Position numbers and translations under genes: made by a program | Shown here: piece by piece, positions 48,127 to 56,838 of the stretch | Position numbering within the stretch: position 1 is the stretch's first letter | How the letters are laid out: each line of letters begins with the position of its first letter | Notes under the pieces: generated by a model | Database searches by the model: none | What the model was told of the DNA's origin: nothing | Seen by the model: only the letters and a program-made list of their open reading frames with translations | Assembly (NCBI GenBank): GCA_016714085.1 | Contig: JADJNW010000005.1 | Coordinates: 1-64,000 of the forward strand | DNA: 64,000 bases | Direction: 5' to 3' | Source: Saprospiraceae bacterium | Lineage (GTDB): Bacteria; Bacteroidota; Bacteroidia; Chitinophagales; Saprospiraceae

Positions 48127-48735
48127 TTACGACTTTATATCTAAATTTTTCAGCACAGCCAGTAGTAAATCGCTGGAAATGCGGGACTTGTACTCCGGGC
48201 GAATGTATTCAAATAAAATTTCGCCTTTTGTGTTGAGCACCATCAAGGTGGGTACAGGCAAGTAGCCAGGATTAGTGCCATCGGAATACTCAAATAAGCG
48301 CTGCTTCGAGCGATCCGGCGCTTTGAAGGCAATACCTGTGGCGGTGGCCAGCAAGCCTTTGCCATCAGATACTAATTGATAATTGACTTTGTTTTTCTCG
48401 CCCGTGGCTTGCAGATGCTTTGCATCATCAGGACTAACGGCGATGATTTGATAGCCTAATTTTAGGATTTCTGCTTCTGCCTGCCCAATTTCCGCTAAAT
48501 GTGTATTGCAATAAGGACACCAGCCGCCGCGATAAAAAATCAAAACGGTCGGTTTTTCTTTGATCAGATCGTGAAAAGCAATCGATTTTCCATCTAAAGT
48601 TGTTACCTGTTCGTTTGGAATGGTTTCACCAATCAAAAGCGGCGATACATCCTCCGGTTTTTCCGGTAATTGAGAAAATAGTAAGGAAGTTGTTGATAAA
48701 CATACAGTTAATAATAAAATAATTTTGTTATTCAT
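48127..48735 (-). CDS. exported peroxiredoxin-like (AhpC/TSA) protein
   Basis: 202 residues with a signal peptide (MNNKIILLLTVCLSTTSLLF) and a thioredoxin fold. The redox site is FYRGGWCPYCNTHLAEIG (CxxC), the peroxiredoxin-like rather than classic Prx motif. LGYQIIAVSPDDAKHLQAT and VPTLMVLNTKGEILFEYI complete the fold. It probably reduces peroxides or disulphides in the periplasm. It is divergent from bioA. Confidence 0.87.
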   Translation of the reverse strand: MNNKIILLLTVCLSTTSLLFSQLPEKPEDVSPLLIGETIPNEQVTTLDGKSIAFHDLIKEKPTVLIFYRGGWCPYCNTHLAEIGQAEAEILKLGYQIIAVSPDDAKHLQATGEKNKVNYQLVSDGKGLLATATGIAFKAPDRSKQRLFEYSDGTNPGYLPVPTLMVLNTKGEILFEYIRPEYKSRISSDLLLAVLKNLDIKS

Positions 48736-48833
48736 ATTAATTCATATTAAAAAGATGTGATTTAAAACGGCAAATTTCTATATTCTTATCGAGTCCTTTC
48801 ATCGTGCTGCCGACGTTTAACTTTTCTAGTTCC

Positions 48834-48863
48834 TTTGATTCAAGAGCATGTTTTCTATTTTTG
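48834..48863 (+). promoter_or_regulatory. promoter of bioA
   Basis: TTTG at 48834-48837, an 18-base spacer and TATTTTTG at 48856-48863 match the Bacteroidetes consensus well. The ATG at 48900 lies 36 bases after the -7 box, which also argues against an earlier start. Confidence 0.6.
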
Positions 48864-48899
48864 AGCCACTTTGTAAAGATAGTAAATCAAAATCCCACA

Positions 48900-50173
48900 A
48901 TGATGACCTGGCTGGAGAAAGACGCTCGCTACATTTGGCATCCTTATACACAGATGAAAACAGCTGCGCCTTCGCTGCCCATTGTGCGCGGAGAAGGCGC
49001 ACTTTTGATGACAGAAGATGGCAAAACCTATATCGACGCGGTATCCTCCTGGTGGGTGAATTTGCACGGGCATGGGCATCCTTATATCGCTGAGCGAATC
49101 GCAGTACAAGCGCGAACACTGGAACAAGTCATTTTTGCTGGCTTTACGCATCCACCTGCAATAGAATTGGCGGAGCGCTTGCTACAAATTTTACCTTTTA
49201 ATCAGGCTAAGGTTTTTTATTCGGATAATGGTTCTACTTCGGTGGAAGTTGCACTTAAAATAGCGATTCAATACTTTCATAATCAAGAGATTCCGCATAA
49301 AACAATTATTGCTTTTGAAAATGGATATCACGGCGATACTTTTGGAGCGATGTCAGCAAGTGGCGATTTGTCTTTCAATATTGCTTTTCAAGATTATTTA
49401 TTTCAAGTAAAGCATATTCCGCCGCCACTGCCAGGACAAGAGGAAGCCAGTTTGCAGGCGATGAATAAAGTTTTATTAGAAAATAAGGTTTGCGCCTTTA
49501 TTTTTGAACCCTTGGTAATGGGCGCAGGCGGTATGCTCATGTACGAACCTGAAATACTCGATCAATTGATCGAAATGGCTCATTATCAAGGTATTATTTG
49601 TATCGCCGACGAAGTGATGACAGGATTCGGGCGAACAGGCAAGCTTTTCGCGTCGCATTATTTAAAGCAGCAACCTGATATTTTTTGTCTTTCCAAAGGT
49701 TTGACAGGGGGCTTCCTTCCAATGGGCGTCACCACTTGTACACAAGCTATTTTGATGCTTTTTGGTCGGATGACAAATACAAAGCGCTTTTTCACGGGCA
49801 TTCTTATACCGCTAATCCGTTGGGCTGCGCGGCGGCATTGGCAAGTCTGGATTTGTTAGAACAAGAAGATTGTCAGCAAAATATACATAGAATTACGCAT
49901 CAACATCAAAATTTTAAGGAAAAGCTTGTTTCTCATCCAAAAATTCTTTCAATCCGTCAAACCGGGACGATTCTGGCGATAGAATTCAAAACATCGGAAG
50001 GAACTTCTTATTTTAATAATCTACGGGATCGACTTTACACTTTTTTTATCGAACGAGGCGTATTGCTGCGGCCCCTGGGAAATGTGATTTATATTTTGCC
50101 ACCGTATTGCATTACGGAAGAAGAATTGAATAAGGTATATGGAGTAATTGAAGAAGCACTCTTTATTCCTTAG
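48900..50173 (+). CDS. bioA: adenosylmethionine-8-amino-7-oxononanoate aminotransferase BioA (one frameshift)
   Basis: A PLP enzyme that transfers an amino group from SAM to 7-keto-8-aminopelargonate (KAPA). The restored length is about 424 residues. The opening MMTWLEKDARYIWHPYTQMK and AVSSWWVNLHGHGHP are BioA-specific. IADEVMTGFGRTGK and the PLP lysine in CLSKGLTGGFLPMG follow, then SYTANPLGCAAALASLDLLE and LRPLGNVIYILPPYCIT. The frame breaks because one T is missing at 49750-49753; restoring it gives AIFDAFWSDDKYKALFHGHS. The frame is open before 48900, but the promoter and family alignment support the start used here (the ATG at 48903 is an alternative). Confidence 0.95.
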
Positions 50174-50287
50174 GAAGTAATCGAAATAACTTATCTTGCG
50201 CCCAACTTTTAAAACCCAGACTTTAGGTAAGAAGATATATCTTCATGTCGTATAAATCTAAAGTCGATCGTATAAAGTCTAATCAAA

Positions 50288-50866
50288 ATGTTATACCGCT
50301 TAATAATCGTTTTGGGCTGTATCGTTCTGTTTGTCAATAGCTGCAATAGCATTATTTCCAGCTTTACCGGCACGCATAAGCTGCGAAAATTCACTATGGA
50401 ACAGATCGAGCAAAAAGGTGTCGGTGACTCCGATTTTGTAGAAATTACGGGCGTTTGGGTGCCGGGTGATTTTCGACACGCGCCTCCGCGCCAGGGCGAA
50501 CGCAAGGGCGTGGTGCAATATCCTGCCATGAGTCAAGAGCGCTACCAGCAATGGCAGAATGGCGATTCGGTGCGTACTTCAGTTATTATATGGACACAAG
50601 GTTTTGATCCAAACTGCGTACAGCGCGGGGATTGCATTACTCCCGGTCAGAAAACGATTCGGGGTATTGTAAATAAAATGCCAAAATCCAAGAATAAATT
50701 GAAAGAATTGCCTGCTAAATATCAAATTCCTGAAAGAGCCATTTTTATCGAAACCGAGCGTGCACCTTTGGTTTGGTACTGGCATTTGGCGTTGATGGGT
50801 GTGGCGGTTTTATTGGGTTTGGGCGTTGAGTTTATTTATAATAGGAGAAGGAAAAAAGCGAGTTAA
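50288..50866 (+). CDS. hypothetical membrane-anchored protein between bioA and bioB
   Basis: 192 residues with an N-terminal signal or lipoprotein-like segment (MLYRLIIVLGCIVLFVNSCN; Cys19 could be lipidated) and a C-terminal helix (WYWHLALMGVAVLLGLGVEF) with a basic tail. The exported part contains EITGVWVPGDFRHAPPRQGE and two cysteines in FDPNCVQRGDCITPGQK that could form a disulphide. I do not recognise the family. It lies in the same direction as bioA and bioB, but nothing ties it to biotin. Confidence 0.7.
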   Translation: MLYRLIIVLGCIVLFVNSCNSIISSFTGTHKLRKFTMEQIEQKGVGDSDFVEITGVWVPGDFRHAPPRQGERKGVVQYPAMSQERYQQWQNGDSVRTSVIIWTQGFDPNCVQRGDCITPGQKTIRGIVNKMPKSKNKLKELPAKYQIPERAIFIETERAPLVWYWHLALMGVAVLLGLGVEFIYNRRRKKAS

Positions 50867-50897
50867 TTATTATTTGAAAGATGAATTATTACTAATA

Positions 50898-52022
50898 ATG
50901 AATAAAATCATCATGATTGAAAATAAAAATGAGTGGACATTAGAAAAAATTTTAGCTATTTATAATACTCCACTTTTAGAATTGGTTTATCAAGCAGCAA
51001 CGATACATCGGGAATATCATAATCCGCAAGAAGTTCAAATTAGCACTTTATTATCGATTAAAACCGGCGGTTGCCCGGAGGATTGTGCCTATTGCCCGCA
51101 GGCGGCGCGGTATTTTACAAATATTGAAACAAATGATTTATTGTCGAAAGAAGTGGTACGTGAAGCTGCCAAACGCGCCAAAAGCTTTGGTTCATCGCGC
51201 TTGTGCATGGGGGCTGCATGGCGTAATGTGCGAGATAATGAAGAATTCGATCATGTAATTGAACTGGTGAAAACAGTAAATGAATTGGGCATGGAGGTGT
51301 GCTGCACGCTGGGCATGGTGAGCGAATCACAAGCCAAACGCCTTGCAGATGCTGGGGTGTATGCTTATAATCATAATTTGGACACTTCCGAAGAATATTA
51401 TACAGAAATTATTTCTACGCGCGGCTACGAGGATCGTTTGAAAACCTTGGAAAATGTACGCAAAACGAATATGACCGTTTGTTCCGGCGGAATCGTTGGC
51501 ATGGGCGAAGCCGTAGAAGATCGATGTAAAATGTTATTGACCTTGTCAAGATTAAATCCTCAACCCGAGTCGGTTCCGATCAATGCTTTAGTCGCGGTGG
51601 AAGGCACGCCAATGGAAGATCAGGAGCCTGTTTCGATCTGGGAAATGATTCGCATGGTAGCAACGGCGCGGGTTGTGATGCCAAAGTCGGTAATCCGCTT
51701 GTCGGCTGGCCGCACCAACATGAGTACCGAAGGTCAAGCCTTGTGTTTTATGGCAGGCGCGGGTTCTATCTTTGCCGGCGACAAATTATTGACCACCCCG
51801 AATCCTGCTATTTTTGAAGATTTGGAAATGTTTGATTTATTAGGATTAAAACCAAAGAAACCATTTGCGGATGCACCAAAACCAAAGACTAAGGAAATGC
51901 TTGATTATCAAGAAAATAGGAACGAAAAATGGACTCGCCCAGGGCATATAATTGAAAAGAATGTGCAGTATTCGGGATTAGCGAAGGAGAAAAGAAAGGA
52001 TAATAAGGTGATGGGGGAATAG
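50898..52022 (+). CDS. bioB: biotin synthase BioB
   Basis: A radical-SAM enzyme that inserts sulphur into dethiobiotin. I chose the ATG at 50898 because the frame further upstream overlaps the preceding gene; a second ATG is at 50913. The core opens WTLEKILAIYNTPLLELVYQ. The 4Fe-4S motif is KTGGCPEDCAYCPQA, followed by LCMGAAWRN, YNHNLDTSEEYY, CSGGIVGMGE, VIRLSAGRTNM and AGAGSIFAGDKLLTT. The last dozen residues (KEKRKDNKVMGE) run into a G-rich intergenic repeat and are probably not part of the ancestral protein. Confidence 0.96.
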   Translation: MNKIIMIENKNEWTLEKILAIYNTPLLELVYQAATIHREYHNPQEVQISTLLSIKTGGCPEDCAYCPQAARYFTNIETNDLLSKEVVREAAKRAKSFGSSRLCMGAAWRNVRDNEEFDHVIELVKTVNELGMEVCCTLGMVSESQAKRLADAGVYAYNHNLDTSEEYYTEIISTRGYEDRLKTLENVRKTNMTVCSGGIVGMGEAVEDRCKMLLTLSRLNPQPESVPINALVAVEGTPMEDQEPVSIWEMIRMVATARVVMPKSVIRLSAGRTNMSTEGQALCFMAGAGSIFAGDKLLTTPNPAIFEDLEMFDLLGLKPKKPFADAPKPKTKEMLDYQENRNEKWTRPGHIIEKNVQYSGLAKEKRKDNKVMGE

Positions 52023-52133
52023 GTGATTTTTTAAGTTGAGAAGGTTAGTGAGTTGAGGAGGTTAATTTTATAATGATAAAAATATCATAATATTCCATTA
52101 TCAAAACTTCAAATGATAAACTTTTAAATAATT

Positions 52134-52892
52134 ATGAAAAAAAGACAACTCATCGTTGCTGGTAATTGGAAAATGAACAAAAACTATGAAGAAGGACGAG
52201 ACCTGGCGAAAGACATCGTCGAGCGTTTGCAGCCTTCGCAAGTCATTGTTATACTCGCAACGCCATTTATTCACTTGAATAGTATTAGTAATATTATAAA
52301 AGGTGTTTCTAATTTAAAATTAGGCGCGCAAAACTGTCATCAAGAAGAGAGTGGGGCATACACAGGTGAGGTGTCGTCGGGGATGTTGAAATCGGTTGGC
52401 GTGGATTATGTAATCGTAGGGCACTCGGAACGGCGCGAATATTTTGAGGAATCGGATGCCCTGTTGGCAAAGAAAGTAAATATAGTTTTGGAAAAAGGTA
52501 TGACGCCGATTTTCTGTTGTGGCGAAAAGCTTGAAGTACGCGAAGCGAATCAACATTTGGAATTGGTTGAGAATCAGATTAAAAATGCCTTATTTCATTT
52601 GTTGCCGGAGGAATTTGAAAAAATAGTGATCGCATACGAACCAGTCTGGGCTATTGGTACTGGTAAGACCGCTTCGCCAGAGCAAGCGCAGGAAATGCAT
52701 TTATATATTCGCAATTTATTGGCAAAGCAATACGGCGAAGAATTGGCGCAAGCTACTACGATTTTGTATGGAGGTAGTGTAAATGCTGGCAATGCGAAGG
52801 ATTTGTTCCAACAAGCGGACGTGGATGGCGGTCTGGTCGGCGGCGCGTCGCTAAAAGCAGAAGATTTTGTTATGATTGTGAATAGTTTTTAA
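52134..52892 (+). CDS. tpiA: triose-phosphate isomerase
   Basis: Interconverts dihydroxyacetone phosphate and glyceraldehyde-3-phosphate. 252 residues, the normal length. Catalytic residues are in AGNWKMNKN (Asn11, Lys13), YVIVGHSERREYF (His) and AYEPVWAIGTGKTASPEQAQ (Glu, loop 6). The phosphate site is ILYGGSVNAGN and VDGGLVGGASL. It stands alone, with about 110 bases of AT-rich repeat-like sequence before it. Confidence 0.98.
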   Translation: MKKRQLIVAGNWKMNKNYEEGRDLAKDIVERLQPSQVIVILATPFIHLNSISNIIKGVSNLKLGAQNCHQEESGAYTGEVSSGMLKSVGVDYVIVGHSERREYFEESDALLAKKVNIVLEKGMTPIFCCGEKLEVREANQHLELVENQIKNALFHLLPEEFEKIVIAYEPVWAIGTGKTASPEQAQEMHLYIRNLLAKQYGEELAQATTILYGGSVNAGNAKDLFQQADVDGGLVGGASLKAEDFVMIVNSF

Positions 52893-53011
52893 AGGTTTTA
52901 TCGTGTTTAGGTACGATACTATTATCGTTTTAAAAACTAAAACACTTTAACACCGTAACACCAAGAACCACCTCAAATGTCACTTTTTTTGAATAAAAAT
53001 TGGGCAGGAAT

Positions 53012-53061
53012 ACATTTTATGAACAAAATTGTTAAATTTGTTTAATACCTTCATAAAATGT
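53012..53061. promoter_or_regulatory. operator-like inverted repeat before the S24 regulator
   Basis: The 12-base sequence ACATTTTATGAA (53012-53023) recurs inverted as TTCATAAAATGT (53050-53061). The -7-like box TAAATTTG (53033-53040) lies between the arms. A nested AACAAA/TTTGTT dyad is also present. The second arm ends 10 bases before the ATG, as expected for an autoregulated repressor. Confidence 0.55.
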
Positions 53062-53071
53062 TGTATGCCAG

Positions 53072-53911
53072 ATGAATAGCATTGTCACCCAACGGTTCAT
53101 CAAATGCCACGATAAGCTACGCGAAGACAACCGCGTCCGCTCCAGTCGTCAGTTTGCCATTAATCTTGATTATTTGCCCCAAAGTTTGAGCGAAATCCTA
53201 AAAGGAAGAAGGGATGTAACCATCGAATTGATACGCAAAGCGGTGGAGTTGTATAGCATGAATCCTGTTTATCTATTCACTGGCGAAGGCCCGATGTTTA
53301 TGACCGAAGAAAATCACCAGGATTTCCGGGTGCTGACAATTGTTACCAATTCGGTTGAGGATGAACGCATTGTGCACGTTCCGGTGCCGGCGCAGGCGGG
53401 CTATGCCGGAGAGATTGCTAATCCTTCTTTTATTCAGGAATTACCTACTTTTACATTACCGGATTACAAATATAAAGTTGGCACGCACCGCTCGTTTGAT
53501 GTCTCTGGCGACAGCATGGAACCAACGCTTTTTGAAGGAGACAAAGTAGTATGCAGCTACGTAGAGCCTACGCTTTGGGAAAGCAGCATAAAAAATAATC
53601 ATGTCTATGTCATTGTTACACATGGAGATGTAGTGATAAAGCGAGTCATAAACAAGCTTGCGGAAGGCAGGATTTTGGAATTACATTCGGACAATGATTT
53701 TTATGATTTGTATCGTATTAATGCTGCTGAAATCCGCGAAGTGTGGTACGTGCGAGCAAAGATCAGCCCATTTTTACCTGCGCCGCCCAATTCCAAAAAT
53801 CATTTACATGGAGAAATCAGCGATTTAAAACTCACGGTTGGCGAGCAATTGCGTTTAATCCAAAATTTGCACACCAATATCGAAAAATTATTGCCGGGTC
53901 AAGGATTTTGA
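53072..53911 (+). CDS. S24/LexA-type transcriptional regulator
   Basis: A 279-residue protein. Residues ~1-70 resemble a helix-turn-helix domain (SSRQFAINLDYLPQSLSEIL, followed by KGRRDVTIELIRKAVELY). Residues ~110-240 form an S24 peptidase-like domain. The cleavage-type AGYAGE lies near 110, the nucleophile Ser in FDVSGDSMEPTLFEGDKVVC, and the general-base Lys in THGDVVIKRV. This is the layout of CI/LexA-like repressors that self-cleave or respond to damage or stress. The C-terminal 40 residues add a predicted helix. Operator-like repeats precede the gene. Confidence 0.87.
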   Translation: MNSIVTQRFIKCHDKLREDNRVRSSRQFAINLDYLPQSLSEILKGRRDVTIELIRKAVELYSMNPVYLFTGEGPMFMTEENHQDFRVLTIVTNSVEDERIVHVPVPAQAGYAGEIANPSFIQELPTFTLPDYKYKVGTHRSFDVSGDSMEPTLFEGDKVVCSYVEPTLWESSIKNNHVYVIVTHGDVVIKRVINKLAEGRILELHSDNDFYDLYRINAAEIREVWYVRAKISPFLPAPPNSKNHLHGEISDLKLTVGEQLRLIQNLHTNIEKLLPGQGF

Positions 53912-53940
53912 ATTAATTTGTTGAAAATTGAAACGCAATT

Positions 53941-54168
53941 ATGAAAAAGCATACCATCACAGGTAAAATTGTTTTTGAAAATATCGGCCCTGGCGTGTGG
54001 GGAATCGTTGATAATAAAGGCAAAGAATGGCGCCCGATCAATATGCCCGAACAACTCAAGCACAAAGGCCAGCAGGTCACGGTGACGGCCAAAGAAGTGG
54101 ACGATGTGTCTATTTTTATGTGGGGAACACCCGTTAAGATTATGTCTTTTCAAACCATTACCCCATAA
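53941..54168 (+). CDS. small conserved protein, possible OB-fold
   Basis: 75 residues (MKKHTITGKIVFENIGPGVW at the start) with alternating beta-strand-like segments: GVWGIVDNKGKEWRPINMP and QQVTVTAKEVDDVSIFMWGT. The spacing resembles a minimal OB-fold barrel, but I recognise no named family. It lies 29 bases after the S24 regulator gene and 21 bases before a GNAT gene, all on the same strand, so co-transcription is likely. Confidence 0.65.
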   Translation: MKKHTITGKIVFENIGPGVWGIVDNKGKEWRPINMPEQLKHKGQQVTVTAKEVDDVSIFMWGTPVKIMSFQTITP

Positions 54169-54189
54169 TTTTATTTCCTGATTAAATAT

Positions 54190-54744
54190 ATGCTGGTTGT
54201 AAATTTTAACCCTTTTCCAATTCTTTCTACCGAACGCCTTATTCTGAGACGGATTCTACACTCGGATGTGGACGATCTTTTTGTGCTTCGCGCTGATAAA
54301 GAAATTATGCGATATATTCCTCGTCCTTTAGCCACATCCAACGAAGATGTAATAAAATTGATTCAAATTATTGATGAAGGAACGGATAATAATGAACGGA
54401 TCAATTGGGCTATTACATTAAAAAATGAAAATAAATTAATCGGAACGATTGGTTATGTAAGAATGAATAAAGAAGATTATCGGGCAGAGGTCGGTTATTT
54501 ACTTCACGCTGAATATCAAGGAAAAGGCATTATGCAAGAAGCGCTTGCCAGCGTAATTGATTTCGGTTTTTATGATATGAAATTACACTCAATAGAAGCG
54601 GTCATTGATCCTCATAATATTGCATCCGCAAAACTTTTGGAGCGTAATAATTTTGTAAAAGAAGCGCATTTTAAAGAAAATTTCTTTTACGAAGGTAAAT
54701 TTTTAGACTCGATTCATTATGGTTTATTAACGCCTTGTAAATAA
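54190..54744 (+). CDS. RimJ/RimL-type GNAT N-acetyltransferase
   Basis: 184 residues. The opening ILSTERLILRRILHSDVDDL and the motif YRAEVGYLLHAEYQGKGIMQ, with SIEAVIDPHNIASAKLLERN after it, are typical of RimJ/RimL acetyltransferases, which act on protein N-termini or on antibiotics and amines. The substrate is unknown. It is the last gene of a three-gene forward group and is followed at once by an 8-bp tandem repeat. Confidence 0.9.
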   Translation: MLVVNFNPFPILSTERLILRRILHSDVDDLFVLRADKEIMRYIPRPLATSNEDVIKLIQIIDEGTDNNERINWAITLKNENKLIGTIGYVRMNKEDYRAEVGYLLHAEYQGKGIMQEALASVIDFGFYDMKLHSIEAVIDPHNIASAKLLERNNFVKEAHFKENFFYEGKFLDSIHYGLLTPCK

Positions 54745-54808
54745 ATCACAATATCACAATATCACAATATCACAATATCACAATATCACAATATCACAAT
54801 ATCACAAT
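54745..54808. repeat. eight tandem copies of the 8-bp unit ATCACAAT
   Basis: A perfect array of eight octamers begins immediately at the GNAT stop codon and ends four bases before the stop codon of accC on the other strand. It fills the whole convergent junction. Confidence 0.95.
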
Positions 54809-54812
54809 ACTC

Positions 54813-56285
54813 CTATCTCAAAACCTTCCACCACGGTGAAGGCTCTACATGCGGCACTTTTAGACGTTTTTTATCATCAAGATATAATTGCAAAGCCAAG
54901 CGGGCCGCGATTTCTGCTTCTTCTTGCTCTTTTTGTTTAATTAATTCTGGTGTAAAATATTCTTTTACAAAATTAGTATCAAAATGACCTGTAATAAAAG
55001 CATCATGTTCCATGACAAATTTGCCAAAAGGCAGGGTCGTAGCAACACCTTTAATTTCGTATAAACTAATGGCATCCAGCATTCTACGAATAGCAGCATC
55101 ACGATTGACACCCCAAACGATTAATTTGGATAATAAAGGATCATAATAAATAGGAATATCCATTCCTTCTTCGTAGCCATCGTCCACCCGAATATTTTCA
55201 CCCACCGGACGTTTGTAACTAATTAATTTCCCGACGTTTGGTAAAAAATTATTTAACGGGTCTTCGGCCGTTACACGCAATTCAATAGAATGCCCATGAA
55301 TGCTGAGTTCTTCCTGCTTAATCGATAAAACTTCTCCTTTTGCAATACGAATCTGCTGCTCCACCAAATCCAAGCCCGTAATGAACTCAGTTACAGGGTG
55401 TTCCACTTGCAAGCGCGTATTCATTTCCAGGAAATAAAAATTCAATTTTTCATCCACCAGGAATTCTACGGTGCCAGCACCCAAGTAATTACAAGATTTA
55501 GCAACCATCACCGCCGCTTCACCCATGCGCTGGCGCATATCTTCATCCACCACCGCCGAAGGTGCTTCTTCTACTACTTTTTGGTGGCGACGCTGGATAC
55601 TACACTCACGCTCAAAGAGATACACCATATTGCCATGCATATCCGCCAGCACCTGAATCTCGATATGGCGTGGCGAAGTCACAAATTTTTCAATAAAAAC
55701 AGACCCATCCCCAAAGGAAGATGTCGCCTCACTAATGGCGCGCTCCATTTGTTCCTGCAATTCTTCCTCGCGCTCTACCACGCGCATCCCTTTACCGCCG
55801 CCGCCCGCCGAGGCTTTAATGAGAATTGGATACCCGACTTCTTTGGCAATTTGCTTGGCTTCGTTCACATCCGTCACCGAGTGATCGACGCCTGGCACCA
55901 TTGGAATATTAAATTTTTTGGCAGCTTCCTTGGCTGCCAATTTGCTACCCATCGTTTCAATCGCTTCGGGGGTTGGACCGATGAATGTGATTCCATTATC
56001 CTTGACCAATTGCGCAAAGCCAGCATTTTCACTCAAAAAACCATAGCCCGGGTGAATGCCATCTACGCCCAATTCTTTCGCTACTTCGATGATTTTGTCA
56101 CCGCGCAAATAAGAATCCTTGGAAGCAGGCGGACCAATGCAAACGGCTTCATCTGCATAACGCACGTGTAGGGCCTCCCGATCAGCTTCTGAGTAAACGG
56201 CAACGGTCTTAATCCCCATTTTGCGGGCAGTACGCATCACGCGCAGCGCAATTTCACCTCGATTGGCTATCAGGATTTTCTTCAT
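54813..56285 (-). CDS. accC: biotin carboxylase subunit of acyl-CoA carboxylase
   Basis: Carboxylates the biotin of a carrier protein with ATP and bicarbonate. 490 residues, slightly longer than typical AccC (about 450). The opening MKKILIANRGEIALRVMRTA, HPGYGFLSENAGFA, the glycine-rich ATP loop KASAGGGGKGMRVV, ERECSIQRRHQKVVEEAPS and FLEMNTRLQVEHPVTE are all intact. The C-terminal helical extension resembles carboxylase subunits for acetyl- or propionyl-CoA. No biotin carrier or carboxyltransferase gene is adjacent. Its need for biotin links it loosely to the bio genes nearby. Confidence 0.93.
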   Translation of the reverse strand: MKKILIANRGEIALRVMRTARKMGIKTVAVYSEADREALHVRYADEAVCIGPPASKDSYLRGDKIIEVAKELGVDGIHPGYGFLSENAGFAQLVKDNGITFIGPTPEAIETMGSKLAAKEAAKKFNIPMVPGVDHSVTDVNEAKQIAKEVGYPILIKASAGGGGKGMRVVEREEELQEQMERAISEATSSFGDGSVFIEKFVTSPRHIEIQVLADMHGNMVYLFERECSIQRRHQKVVEEAPSAVVDEDMRQRMGEAAVMVAKSCNYLGAGTVEFLVDEKLNFYFLEMNTRLQVEHPVTEFITGLDLVEQQIRIAKGEVLSIKQEELSIHGHSIELRVTAEDPLNNFLPNVGKLISYKRPVGENIRVDDGYEEGMDIPIYYDPLLSKLIVWGVNRDAAIRRMLDAISLYEIKGVATTLPFGKFVMEHDAFITGHFDTNFVKEYFTPELIKQKEQEEAEIAARLALQLYLDDKKRLKVPHVEPSPWWKVLR

Positions 56286-56357
56286 GTGTTTTCGATTTGA
56301 CGGCTAAAAATAGGAATTTTTGGAAGGAACAAGTGCTGATTTATGTCATTTATAAAA

Positions 56358-56389
56358 TAGACTTTAGACATTAGACGATAGACATTAGA
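56358..56389. repeat. left repeat flanking the four-helix-bundle gene
   Basis: The sequence TAGACTTTAGACATTAGACG plus ATAGACATTAGA is an imperfect inverted copy of the repeat at 56806-56838. It is built from the same AGACTTTAGACGAT-like unit. Confidence 0.65.
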
Positions 56390-56442
56390 ATGTTTATAAA
56401 TGTGACTTTTTAGAGCCAACTCCGTCTGAGAAATTAAAGAAT

Positions 56443-56805
56443 ATGAAGTACAAGCATAATTTTCGGGAATTAAAAGTTTGGCATAAGGCACGTCATTTGG
56501 TAAAAGAGGTTTATTTGACGACTCAAAGTTTTCCTAAAGAAGAATTGTACGGTTTAACTAATCAGATTAGACGCTGTGCAGTTTCCGTTCCATCCAATAT
56601 CGCAGAAGGTTGTGGTAGAAATAGTGACAATCAACTATCTCATTTTCTGGACGTTGCGCATGGTTCGAGCTGCGAATTGGAAACGCAATTAGTATTGGCA
56701 AACGATTTAAATTTTTTACAAGAAAAAAATTTAACTGAATTGATTCCTAAAGTCCACGAGGTACAAAAGATGATTTTAGGTTTCAAAGATTCACTAAATA
56801 AATAA
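56443..56805 (+). CDS. four-helix bundle protein (23S rRNA intervening-sequence type)
   Basis: 120 residues of the S23/IVS family: FRELKVWHKARHLVKEVYLT, FPKEELYGLTNQIRRCAVSV, PSNIAEGCGRNS, and the helix with SSCELETQLVLANDL. The family was first found in insertions within 23S rRNA genes of spirochaetes and is common as stand-alone genes in Bacteroidetes. It forms pentameric four-helix bundles, and a role in nucleic-acid binding is suggested but unproven. The gene is enclosed by inverted AGACTTTAGAC-type repeats, the right one starting at the base after its stop codon. Confidence 0.9.
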   Translation: MKYKHNFRELKVWHKARHLVKEVYLTTQSFPKEELYGLTNQIRRCAVSVPSNIAEGCGRNSDNQLSHFLDVAHGSSCELETQLVLANDLNFLQEKNLTELIPKVHEVQKMILGFKDSLNK

Positions 56806-56838
56806 AGTCTATCGTCTAAAGTCTATCGTCTAAAGTCT
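56806..56838. repeat. right repeat flanking the four-helix-bundle gene, overlapping the rmuC end
   Basis: Read on the minus strand it holds two tandem copies of the 14-base unit AGACTTTAGACGAT. The first copy encodes the final codons of rmuC (DFRR and stop). Confidence 0.7.

Noticed and set aside
50799..50897. Longer bioB N-terminus
   Set aside because: It would overlap the coding end of the preceding gene and encode a membrane-like stretch that BioB lacks. The ATG at 50898 fits the family.
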